In this document: positions 38,931 to 47,295 of the stretch, in pieces
How the letters are laid out: each line of letters opens with the position of its first letter
Position numbering within the stretch: position 1 is the stretch's first letter
Assembly: GCA_013314735.1 (NCBI GenBank)
Contig: JABUFD010000003.1
Location: 310,001-374,000 of the forward strand
Length of the DNA stretch: 64,000 bases
Source of the DNA: Anaerolineae bacterium
GTDB lineage: Bacteria; Chloroflexota; Anaerolineae; Anaerolineales; Anaerolineaceae
Reading direction: 5' to 3'
Notes under the pieces: model-generated
Told to the model about the DNA's origin: nothing
Databases searched by the model: none
The model's input: the letters and a program-made list of their open reading frames with translations, nothing else
Position numbers and translations under genes: made by a program

Positions 38931-40286
38931 TTATTCACCTCGCAGCCTGGGGTTGAAGATTTTGTCGAGGGAGAAGCCCAGCATTGCGAAGGCGATACCC
39001 GTAATCATCAACAGGATGGCAGGTTCCAGAATCCAGTAATAGTAGCCGTTATACAGGGCTGCACGACCCGCATCGTTGATCAATTTGCCCCAGGTGGGCA
39101 GGGTGGGATCACCCAACCCCAACACCGCCAGGGAGGCCTCGAGGAACACAAAAGCGGGAACACTCAGCACCAGGCCCGGGATCAGCATCGGGATCACGCG
39201 CGGGATCAGGTACAGGAAAATGATACGCAAATCCTTGGCGCCGTAGGTCTGAGCGGCCTCAATGTAGGTGGATTCCTTCACCTGCATAAAAATGGCGCGG
39301 AAAGTTTTGATGCCGCCGGTAAAGATACTGAGGGCAATCGTTGCGCCAAGAATGGTCCAGATGCTCTTGGAGTAAAAGGTACCAATCATGATCAGGATCG
39401 AGAGGAACGGCAGGATCAGGTTGATTTCCGTGATGCGCTGGATCAGGGCATCGATGATGCCGCCGTACCAGACCCCCACCGCGGCAATCACCATGGTCAG
39501 CACCGAGGTGCCCACTGCGGCAACCAGGCCGAACATGAGCGCGATCGGGGTGCCCCACAACAGGGCCAGCGAAATATCGCGGCGCATGTTGTCGGTTCCC
39601 GCCCAGCCGTGCACCAGCCCGTGCATCACCAGTTCACTGACCACCTCGGTATCGGGTTCAAAAGCCAGTGTTTTCAGCTCAAGCACATACGTGCCTTTGA
39701 GGACGGTGGGATTTTCGGGATCCGATTCGGGATCTGCGAACAAACCTTTGGTGATGTCCATCCCCTTCATGCGCCGCTGCAATTTGTCATCCTGCGAGAA
39801 GCGGTAGGTGTATTTTTGGGCGATGCCAAAATCGCTGATGCGGACTTCACTGCCATCCGGCCGATACCACATCATCGAGACAAACGGATTTTTCGCCTGG
39901 TAGGTGGAGGTGAAATACACCGCCAGTTCCTGGGGGAACAGATCGTAGTTATAGTCAAACGTGAACAGGTAGGTATTATCCGGGTTGCCCTCTTTGCTGG
40001 TGCCCAGGGTGACCTGCAAGCGCTCATCATCCTCATCCGCGGTCGAAATCGCCATCGAGGCTGGTTTTTTCACTTCAGAGAACACGTTGGTCCAGGCTGG
40101 TGGGGCATTGCGCGGGTTGCGGTAGGTGGTATCTTCACTGCCGCGCCAGATTGTAATTGCCTCGTCATAAGGGATGGTGATCATGGTATAGATGGACAAA
40201 GCCACCAGCAAAGCAATCATCACCAGCCCAACCACCGCGGTTGGATAACGGAAAATTTCTGCAAGGGATCTTCGTAAGGCTCTCAT
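38931..40286 (-). CDS. ABC permease, OppC-like with large outer domain
   Basis: A 451-residue membrane protein, about 150 residues longer than usual for OppC/DppC. Membrane segment 1 spans about 14-37. Residues about 40-230 form an extracytoplasmic insertion rich in beta-type and acidic sequence. Then the conserved GTDNMRRD region and five membrane segments follow, with the EAA loop (EAAQTYGAKDLRIIFLYLIP) that docks on the ATPase. The insertion may contact the unusually large solute-binding lipoprotein; that is inference. It starts three bases after the preceding permease stop. Confidence 0.88.
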   Translation of the reverse strand: MRALRRSLAEIFRYPTAVVGLVMIALLVALSIYTMITIPYDEAITIWRGSEDTTYRNPRNAPPAWTNVFSEVKKPASMAISTADEDDERLQVTLGTSKEGNPDNTYLFTFDYNYDLFPQELAVYFTSTYQAKNPFVSMMWYRPDGSEVRISDFGIAQKYTYRFSQDDKLQRRMKGMDITKGLFADPESDPENPTVLKGTYVLELKTLAFEPDTEVVSELVMHGLVHGWAGTDNMRRDISLALLWGTPIALMFGLVAAVGTSVLTMVIAAVGVWYGGIIDALIQRITEINLILPFLSILIMIGTFYSKSIWTILGATIALSIFTGGIKTFRAIFMQVKESTYIEAAQTYGAKDLRIIFLYLIPRVIPMLIPGLVLSVPAFVFLEASLAVLGLGDPTLPTWGKLINDAGRAALYNGYYYWILEPAILLMITGIAFAMLGFSLDKIFNPRLRGE

Positions 40287-40289
40287 GGG

Positions 40290-41429
40290 TTAACTCCGTT
40301 GCTGGCTGCCGCCCAGTTTCACACGCGGATCCACCAGGGCATAGAAGAAATCAAGCAGGAATACGGTCAATGCCAGCAGATAGGCAAAGATGATGGTGGT
40401 ACCGACAATCACAGCGGTATCATTGAAACCGATCGCCTGGTAGGTGACCTGGCCCAGGCCCGGCCATGTAAAGACGGTTTCCGTAATGATCGCACCGGTC
40501 CACATCCCGATCAGCAGCAGCGAGAAGCTGGTGATGATGGTGGGCAGGGTGGGGCGCAGAATATAGCGGCGCTGCACCATCTGATCCGTCAGGCCTTTGG
40601 CCTTGGCCATTTCCACGTAATCTTCACTGGAGAAGATCAGGAAGAACGTGCGCCAGTTGTACACGGACGAGAAAAACGAACTGATGAACAACGATGACGC
40701 AGGCAGGATCAGGTGTTTAAGGACATTCAACGCATACCCGATGGTCGTTTTCGGCGGGGGTGAGTCAATCATGCCGCCAAAGGGCAGTATCTTCAGCACA
40801 GCGGCAAAGATCAGGATCAGGAAAATCCCGTAAAACCAGGCCGGCATGGCAGAGGTGGGCGAAAGCGCGATAAAAAAGCGATCCAGGAAACTCCCGTAGC
40901 TCCGCGACAAGCCCAGTGCAATTAAGATACTGCTGAAAAACAGGAACAGGTTCGCCGTACCCATCAGGAGCAGGGTCGTTCCCAGGCGTTCAGTAATAAT
41001 CAAACGCACTTGCCTTGACCCCGTGTCGCTGCTCATAAATTGCGCACGGCCCAGGTTCATGGAAAGGGCGTCCCATAAAAAGCGGAGGCTGCGCAGGATG
41101 AAAGGCTGGTCCAATCCCAACCGTTTTTCCTCCAGCTCAATTAACGCATCCGCGTATGTTTTCTTTTCCGATTCCGGCAACTGTTTATAGGTCTGGTCGT
41201 TGCCCAGTCGCGCGTAGAGATTATCACGGATTTGTCCTTTTCGAATCTGGTCGACATAACCGCCCATATTGGCGATCAAGATCGTCAGGTAAACCCCGAT
41301 CACAACGGTGATAAACAGGGATACAATCCGTCCGCCTGAATACTTCGCAATGCGCGAAAAAGCAGACTCTCGGCGACTCTCTTTTTTCACTTCTACAGGC
41401 TGCTGTAGAGCTTGAGAATCAACACTCAT
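40290..41429 (-). CDS. ABC permease, OppB-like
   Basis: A 379-residue permease. A basic N-terminus (KKESRRESAFSRIAKYSGG) precedes membrane segment 1, followed by an enlarged outer loop of about 100 residues and five further segments with the EAA-type loop (EMAKAKGLTDQMVQRRYILRP). ATG 41429 is chosen for its GAGG site; an upstream ATG at 41444 has none. The gene lies downstream of a hairpin after the solute-binding protein gene. Confidence 0.88.
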   Translation of the reverse strand: MSVDSQALQQPVEVKKESRRESAFSRIAKYSGGRIVSLFITVVIGVYLTILIANMGGYVDQIRKGQIRDNLYARLGNDQTYKQLPESEKKTYADALIELEEKRLGLDQPFILRSLRFLWDALSMNLGRAQFMSSDTGSRQVRLIITERLGTTLLLMGTANLFLFFSSILIALGLSRSYGSFLDRFFIALSPTSAMPAWFYGIFLILIFAAVLKILPFGGMIDSPPPKTTIGYALNVLKHLILPASSLFISSFFSSVYNWRTFFLIFSSEDYVEMAKAKGLTDQMVQRRYILRPTLPTIITSFSLLLIGMWTGAIITETVFTWPGLGQVTYQAIGFNDTAVIVGTTIIFAYLLALTVFLLDFFYALVDPRVKLGGSQQRS

Positions 41430-41470
41430 TTTAATGCCTCGCAATTATCTTGTTTTCGACGAAAATAACA

Positions 41471-41508
41471 GGAAAGATAGGGGCAGGTATTGCCTGCCCC
41501 TATCCTTT
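41471..41508 (-). terminator. Hairpin between binding-protein and permease genes
   Basis: A perfect 12-bp GC-rich stem (GATAGGGGCAGG, 41476-41487, with 41493-41504) and a 5-base loop. On the minus strand the tail is CTTTCCTGTTATTTTC, a weak T-tract. In the intergenic space of an ABC operon this probably acts as a partial terminator or 3' end protector, giving more binding protein than permease. Confidence 0.75.
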
Positions 41509-41527
41509 ACAAATTTAATCCGATGGA

Positions 41528-44185
41528 TTACTCAGCCACGAATTCAAAGGCAGCAAACGCGGGGAGTGCAACCGGGATCACCGAAACGGCGACTTCCAGT
41601 TTGCAGGCACCGGAGGCCAGCTTGCCAGTGGTTTCTTCACTGAGTTCAATCGTGTAGTAGCCGTCTTCCACAAAGGTGGCTTCGGCAACTTCCAACAGCG
41701 AGCCGTCCGCATTGAAGAGCAGGTATTTCACGAAGGAAACCTCATTCTGCGGGTAGGCATCACCATCTTCGGTGGAAACGAACACATCGAAGGTGGCGGC
41801 TTCGCCGATGGTCACACGGCCAGCGCCGTCGATTTCAGCAACAGCAACCTTGGGCTCGGTGAAGAGCGACCATTTATCGGCGAAGTCAACGTAATTATCG
41901 TTGTTCTTCAGCACGAGGGTCTGCTCAACAGGGTACACCTCAGACAGGATCAGGGGACCGCAGTTGGCATAGAAGTGACCGTATTCCTCGTAGAACGCCT
42001 GCAGGTTCGCATAACGGGCTGCGGCTTCTTCGGGGGTGATGTACGCGCCGAGGGTGGCTTCGTACGGGATGGTCGGGTTGGCAATCAGTTCTGCCAGGTC
42101 AGCGGCCAGGATCTCGATCGACGGACCGGAAGCCCAGCTCAACCATTCCACACCGCTGGCATCCGCCTTGTCGGCAGAGTAGGCCAGTTCGCCCTTGGCA
42201 TCGGCCATGTTCGACAGCGCGATCAGGTGCCAGGAGGCATTCCCATAACCGTATTCCGGCCACAGGGTGTTGACAATGTTCTCGGCATCCAGACCCCAGA
42301 AGTCAGAGTAGGTCTCAACGATCAGGGGATCTTCCGAGAGGATCTTCCAACCCTTGAAGGGAGCGAGAGCGCTCTGGATGGTGGCGGCAGCGGCTTCGTC
42401 ATAAATGGCAGAGCCTTCGTAGCCAGGTTCAAAGGTCATGATCATGCCCATCACGAAGTCAGCCATATCAAACGGGCTGCCGTCATGCCAGGTCACGGTC
42501 TGGAAGAAATCAGCGGGATAGTAGACAACGCTCTTGCGCAGGGCGGTGGCACCCTCCGGCCATTTTTCCGCGGCGGTGATGAAGGTCTGGGACTCAACAT
42601 CCCAATCGACCCAGGCATCTTCCGGAACGGTGATGGTGTCTTCGAAGGTCAGGTTCACCCAGTCATAGGTCTGGGTAACAGGCAGGCCGGTCTGAACAAC
42701 CACATCGGCCTTTTCAATGCGCTGCGGCATGGCAATCCCGGTGAAGGGGTTGGTCACAACGCCGTAATCGCCGATGGCGCGAATCCAGGATTGGTCAAAT
42801 GCCCAGTTGGAACCGGCAACCGCGTTGATGGGGTCATTGAAGACTGCGTTGGTGCCAAAGCGCATCACGCCGCCTTCCTGGCCGTCAAAGCGCAGGGTGT
42901 AGGGCCAGAAGGCACTGCCGTCCACGCCAGCCATCAGGTCATAGGCCACGGAAACTTTCGGATCCCAGGCGGCGAAGGATTTGCCGTCCACGATCCACAC
43001 GCGGTAGGAATATTCGAAGCGTTCGACAATTGAGCGCTTGAACATTTCGGCGCGCTGTTCCATATCGGTGTAGTTCACGTTCGCCAGGTCATCAGCCATC
43101 TGCAGGTAATCCGCATCAGCGGCATAGGACTGCCACAGGGCGGTTGAACCGTAAGCGGATGAGGGGGTTTCAAAGAACTGCAGGTCATCGCCGGCATCGC
43201 GGTCGATGGCGGTGGCGCTCCACGCGCCGGTGTACAGGTGCCACAGGCCGTCAGCAGGATTGCCGCCAACCCACAGGGGGGAGGCTTCAGCCGAGGTCTT
43301 GTACTGGCGGTCAACGGTCAGGCCAATCAGCTCGAGCTGGTTGGAAACATAATCGCCGATCGGAATACGGGTACCGTCAGAGTCATTGCGGATCAGGAAA
43401 ATGATCACAACCGGTTCGCCTTCATAGGTCCACTTGCCGTCGACCTTTTCAGCGCCCATGGCTGCCAGTTCTTCTTCAATCACAGCGGCGCCTTTGTCGA
43501 AGTCATACGCATACTTGGCTTCCACTTCGCGGAAGGTTTCGATGTACTTGGAATAGTCAGGCAGGCTGGTGTGAATGGGGGTAAATTTGGGGGTCGCGAT
43601 ACCGCCGTAGACTTCCTGGTTGATGTAATCGCGGTCGATGATCCAGTTCAGGGCTTCGCGTGCTTTGGCAGAAGCGAACGGGTTCAACTTGCCGGTGCCT
43701 TCAAAAATGGGGCCAACCGGGTTGATCGTGATTTCATAATACAGGCCGCCGCCGAAGGAATTCTCGAGACCGGCAGCTTTGATGGCGTTGAATTGATCCA
43801 CGGTGGACATGCCAACGGGATAAATGTCAAGCGCGCCAGCCTGGATCTGGGTGATGGCGGAATCAGAATCAACGATGCTGAAGGCCACTTCGTCAACCCA
43901 GGTACCCTTGCGGGTGGTGGTGGTGCCGTTGGCGGTCGGAACAGAAGCGAGCATCGGGCCCATTTCTTCTTCCACAACCTCTTCAGTCGGTTCTTCTTCC
44001 ACGACTTCTTCGGTGGGCTCTTCTTCGACCACTTCTTCTTCTTCAACCGGTTCTTCTTCAACCACTTCTTCTTCGACGGGTTCTTCCACAACCGGGGTTT
44101 CGGTCTCGGCAGGTGTGGTGCACGCCGCCAATACCATTGTCAGTACCAGCACCAGGCTGATAATCAAATAAATCGATTTTTTCAT
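41528..44185 (-). CDS. Solute-binding lipoprotein of peptide/nickel ABC importer
   Basis: An 885-residue family 5 extracellular binding protein. The signal peptide ends in the lipobox VLAAC (Cys22), then a Glu/Val-rich low-complexity spacer (about residues 30-80) of repeated EEP units keeps the domain away from the membrane. The SBP_bac_5 domain follows (for example AREALNWIIDRDYIN). At nearly 900 residues it is much longer than DppA/OppA (about 530); extra C-terminal sequence (VTIGEAATFDVFVSTEDGD) looks like an Ig-type or cohesin-like beta domain. GGAGGAG precedes ATG 44185. It heads the operon. The ligand may be peptide or oligosaccharide. Confidence 0.9.
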   Translation of the reverse strand: MKKSIYLIISLVLVLTMVLAACTTPAETETPVVEEPVEEEVVEEEPVEEEEVVEEEPTEEVVEEEPTEEVVEEEMGPMLASVPTANGTTTTRKGTWVDEVAFSIVDSDSAITQIQAGALDIYPVGMSTVDQFNAIKAAGLENSFGGGLYYEITINPVGPIFEGTGKLNPFASAKAREALNWIIDRDYINQEVYGGIATPKFTPIHTSLPDYSKYIETFREVEAKYAYDFDKGAAVIEEELAAMGAEKVDGKWTYEGEPVVIIFLIRNDSDGTRIPIGDYVSNQLELIGLTVDRQYKTSAEASPLWVGGNPADGLWHLYTGAWSATAIDRDAGDDLQFFETPSSAYGSTALWQSYAADADYLQMADDLANVNYTDMEQRAEMFKRSIVERFEYSYRVWIVDGKSFAAWDPKVSVAYDLMAGVDGSAFWPYTLRFDGQEGGVMRFGTNAVFNDPINAVAGSNWAFDQSWIRAIGDYGVVTNPFTGIAMPQRIEKADVVVQTGLPVTQTYDWVNLTFEDTITVPEDAWVDWDVESQTFITAAEKWPEGATALRKSVVYYPADFFQTVTWHDGSPFDMADFVMGMIMTFEPGYEGSAIYDEAAAATIQSALAPFKGWKILSEDPLIVETYSDFWGLDAENIVNTLWPEYGYGNASWHLIALSNMADAKGELAYSADKADASGVEWLSWASGPSIEILAADLAELIANPTIPYEATLGAYITPEEAAARYANLQAFYEEYGHFYANCGPLILSEVYPVEQTLVLKNNDNYVDFADKWSLFTEPKVAVAEIDGAGRVTIGEAATFDVFVSTEDGDAYPQNEVSFVKYLLFNADGSLLEVAEATFVEDGYYTIELSEETTGKLASGACKLEVAVSVIPVALPAFAAFEFVAE

Positions 44186-44403
44186 TATAGTTCTCCTCCA
44201 ATAATGAAATAGTTTTGGATACAACAATATTGATTTTTCTCAAATACCTTTGATCGTTTCGCTAAGGGTTCACCTCCTGCTATTTCTTGTCACACTATTC
44301 AATTCCATACGCTTGGGGTTTGTATTCGTTACATAAATACATAAACAGATATACCAGAAGGTTCTGGCAGTTTCAATTTTATATCATACGTTATATATTT
44401 ATG

Positions 44404-44439
44404 CAAGGTTAACCTCATTTTAGCACATTCTTAACCTTG
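44404..44439. repeat. Inverted repeat between two binding-protein genes
   Basis: CAAGGTTAA (44404-44412) and TTAACCTTG (44431-44439) are perfect inverted arms 18 bases apart. The first arm lies within the perfect palindrome AGGTTAACCT (44406-44415). It sits just downstream of the second lipoprotein gene and well upstream of the ABC operon, so it could be an operator or a weak hairpin. No T-tract follows. Confidence 0.45.
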
Positions 44440-44463
44440 TGAACCATCGAGTTTCCGGCGGCA

Positions 44464-46428
44464 TCATTCCTGCGGAATGCAGTCATCCCGTACATCCCAG
44501 CTTTCCAGGTTCCACAGGTCACTGCGGGTGGAGGCGTCCAGTTTGTACCCGCACAGGTCCAGCCGACTGGCAGCAGCGGTGATGGCATAATAGAGCGGAA
44601 TGGCGGGCTGTTCTTCCGTGAAAATGCGTTGGGCCTGGGCGTGCCCATCGACGTAGGTTTGCAGGTCGTCCAGCCGGCTCTGGCGCGCGGACTGGCAGGC
44701 GGCATCAAACGCCGCACTGGCATACCCGCCCGCATTCACACCCACCCAATGATTTCCGGCGGCAGGAATCTGGTCCGAAAGGTACAGGGAACAGGCGGGG
44801 TCATTACCGGTGAACCAGGTGATCAGTGCCAGGTCAAATTGCCGCCCGAATACCAATCCTTCCGGCCCGGGGGCATACAGGTCCAGCATGGCAGTCTCCT
44901 GCCAATCCACAGCAAAGCCGCAATCTGCCAGCGACGGCGCCAGGTAACCTTCCAGCATCCAGTGATACAACTCTGCCTGCGGTACAGCCAGTGAAAGGCG
45001 CAGTTCCGTGCCATCCGGCACACCCGCAACGCCGCGGGAAAAGCGTTTGCCGTCTTCACCCGCCGTCCAGCCAACCGCTTCCAGCAGTGCTTTGCCGGCT
45101 TCCGTGTCCTGTGCCGTAATGGCGCTATCCACCGGCGCATACAGGGGATGATCGGTGGGCACATAGCTCTGGGGAATACCAGTCATATCGTACAGCACAT
45201 TGTGAATGATCCCTTCGCGATTCAGGCACAACGCCAGCGCCTGGCGCATACGCACATCACCGAAGAAATCGGGGCGGTCGCCCTGGTACACCTGGTAACC
45301 ATCATCATAACTGGCCGGTTGCTGGCCGATCATCAACTGGGTCACCGCCGGGCCCTGCTCCAGGTACAGGTTCAATTTTCCATCAATCTCCGCAATGCGC
45401 ACATCGTGGGCAATGGCCGATAAACCGGCTGTGCGGTCCACCACATCGCATTCGCCGCTGTAAATCGCGTCGAGATATTCAAAAGGTGAACTGCCGGGAA
45501 ATCGGAACACCAGCTTATCAAATGCGGGCAAGCCCTCCGCCGCGCGGAAATAATTCGGGTTGCGCGCCAGGGTGATGTGATCCCCCCGCGCCCATTCCTG
45601 GATCACGTACGGTCCCCAGCCCAGCGGGGTTTCCGCACTCAACGGAAGATTGATCAACTCCGCAGTCGGATATCCGCCCAACTGGTGTTCGGGCAGCGGC
45701 AGCCAGAAAACGGTACTGACATCCCGCGGGAAGTATCCCGGCACCCCCACCCACTGCGCGGTGCGTTCATCCAACGCCGTATACGAGGCCGTCCGATCCA
45801 CCTGCGCACGGGAAAGCGGCAGCGCTGGATCAGAAGCGACCATGAATGAATACACCAAATCCTGCGCCGTCAGCGGTTCACCATCTGACCAGGCAAGGTC
45901 GGGCAGCAAGGTAAAGCGGACCTGCATCTGGTCCATGGACAATTCCATTCCCTGGCTCCACGCCACCGCGCAATCTGCCCGGGAACATCCGGCTGGCAGC
46001 ACCTGTGTGCCGGCAGCCAGCTGAACCAGGCTGCCGGAGGCATCCACCACAATATCGCCTTCCACCACGGGCACCGGCAGGAAGGCCACCGCTTCGTTCT
46101 CTACCGATGGGATGCTTTCCAATATCACCGGCTGCAGCTGGTACGCCACAGTATCAAAGGGGCCGTCATAGATCGCCTCCAGCACACTCCACATCGAGTC
46201 GGAAGCGCCGCCGTACAGGAACAGGGTTTGCGGTTCTTTACCCAGGCAGGCCACCAGCGTGCGTTCCGGCACCGGGGTTGGCATGGGAGTACGTGTCGGC
46301 TCCACCTGTGTTCCTGCCGCCGCGGTGAAAGTGGGGTCCACAGCCGATGGGGTGGGTGACTGGGTGCAGGCGGCTGCCAACAACAATACCACCACCATCG
46401 CCCGCCAGATTAAGTTGAATGCTTTCAT
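44464..46428 (-). CDS. Second solute-binding lipoprotein (SBP_bac_5)
   Basis: A 654-residue family 5 binding protein. The lipobox is LLLAAAC (Cys21), followed by a Thr/Pro spacer. Core features include the PLPEHQLGG region, GWGPYVIQEWARGDHITLARNPNYF and the RQALALCLNREGI helix common to peptide-type binding proteins. No permeases follow directly; a gap of 278 bases with an inverted repeat separates it from the operon downstream, whose transporter it may share. Paralogous to the 885-residue protein but shorter. Confidence 0.88.
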   Translation of the reverse strand: MKAFNLIWRAMVVVLLLAAACTQSPTPSAVDPTFTAAAGTQVEPTRTPMPTPVPERTLVACLGKEPQTLFLYGGASDSMWSVLEAIYDGPFDTVAYQLQPVILESIPSVENEAVAFLPVPVVEGDIVVDASGSLVQLAAGTQVLPAGCSRADCAVAWSQGMELSMDQMQVRFTLLPDLAWSDGEPLTAQDLVYSFMVASDPALPLSRAQVDRTASYTALDERTAQWVGVPGYFPRDVSTVFWLPLPEHQLGGYPTAELINLPLSAETPLGWGPYVIQEWARGDHITLARNPNYFRAAEGLPAFDKLVFRFPGSSPFEYLDAIYSGECDVVDRTAGLSAIAHDVRIAEIDGKLNLYLEQGPAVTQLMIGQQPASYDDGYQVYQGDRPDFFGDVRMRQALALCLNREGIIHNVLYDMTGIPQSYVPTDHPLYAPVDSAITAQDTEAGKALLEAVGWTAGEDGKRFSRGVAGVPDGTELRLSLAVPQAELYHWMLEGYLAPSLADCGFAVDWQETAMLDLYAPGPEGLVFGRQFDLALITWFTGNDPACSLYLSDQIPAAGNHWVGVNAGGYASAAFDAACQSARQSRLDDLQTYVDGHAQAQRIFTEEQPAIPLYYAITAAASRLDLCGYKLDASTRSDLWNLESWDVRDDCIPQE

Positions 46429-46596
46429 ACCGCTTTCCTTGGTCTACAGTTGTTTTGCCTTGATTATATCGCATCCGTTGCCCTGTATTGCCCGGTGGCG
46501 CCGTGTGCGTTAACCGGCAGGAAACCTGCCGCCATGCGCACTTGCCTCACGGGCGATTCACAGCTATAGTTAACCACAGACCAATGGAGGTATTTG

Positions 46597-47286
46597 ATGG
46601 CAAGTGCTGATCTGCCGTTCGGAATTGATGTCAGCCGCTGGCAAGGAACCATCAACTGGAATGTAATTGCCGCGCATGTGCCCAAAGTGGAATTTGTCGC
46701 CATCCGCGCCGCCCTCAGCTGGGGGTATACCGATACCTACTTTGCCTACAATTGGGCCGAAGCCCGGCGGGTGGGTATTCCCCGCAGCGCCTACCATGTG
46801 ATTTATCCCGATGAAGACCCCGTACGCCAGATGTCCTATTTTCTGAACGTAGTGGGCGATGACCTGGGTGAACTGCCCCTGACGATCGACGTGGAACTGG
46901 ATCGCGACGTTCCGCCCGCCACCTACCGATTGCGCCTGAAAGCGGCACTGGATTACATTGAGAATACCGTCAATCGCCGCCCGATCATCTACAGCCGCGC
47001 CAGTTTCATCAACACCTGGGTCACGGGCAGTGATACTCCGCCCTCCTGGTATAACTTCTATGATTGGTGGCTGGCGCAGTACCTGCTGAGCGGTGAAGAA
47101 CACCCCGGGCCACCCACCCTGCCCAGAGGGGTGATGCGCAGCCGCGTGATCATCCACCAGACATCCGACCGCGGCGAACCGTTCGGTGTAGAGAGCGGCG
47201 CGCTCGATTACAACCGCTGGCAGTTCGCACTGGGCCACCTGGATCATTATGCCGGGCTGTCGGTTCCCAAACCGGAACGCCCATGA
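46597..47286 (+). CDS. GH25 lysozyme-like hydrolase
   Basis: A 229-residue muramidase-type (beta/alpha)8 enzyme that cleaves the MurNAc-GlcNAc bond of peptidoglycan. It has the N-terminal GIDVSRWQG (Asp11) and the catalytic DVE motif (Asp98 and Glu100 in LTIDVELD). The C-terminal IIHQTSD segment and DYNRW are typical. GGAGG precedes ATG 46597. Notably there is no signal peptide, membrane segment or wall-binding repeat, so export is unexplained; phage endolysins share this layout. It converges on a histidine kinase gene nine bases away. Confidence 0.88.
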   Translation: MASADLPFGIDVSRWQGTINWNVIAAHVPKVEFVAIRAALSWGYTDTYFAYNWAEARRVGIPRSAYHVIYPDEDPVRQMSYFLNVVGDDLGELPLTIDVELDRDVPPATYRLRLKAALDYIENTVNRRPIIYSRASFINTWVTGSDTPPSWYNFYDWWLAQYLLSGEEHPGPPTLPRGVMRSRVIIHQTSDRGEPFGVESGALDYNRWQFALGHLDHYAGLSVPKPERP

Positions 47287-47295
47287 ATACGGTTT

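Noticed and set aside
38922-40277. A 451-codon open frame antisense to the OppC-like gene
   Set aside because: Rich in His, Gln and Asp with no domain; a shadow of the real gene, whose membrane segments and EAA loop are clear.
43960-44100. Short tandem DNA repeats encoding Glu/Val/Pro units
   Set aside because: They are the low-complexity linker of the binding lipoprotein, not an independent repeat element.
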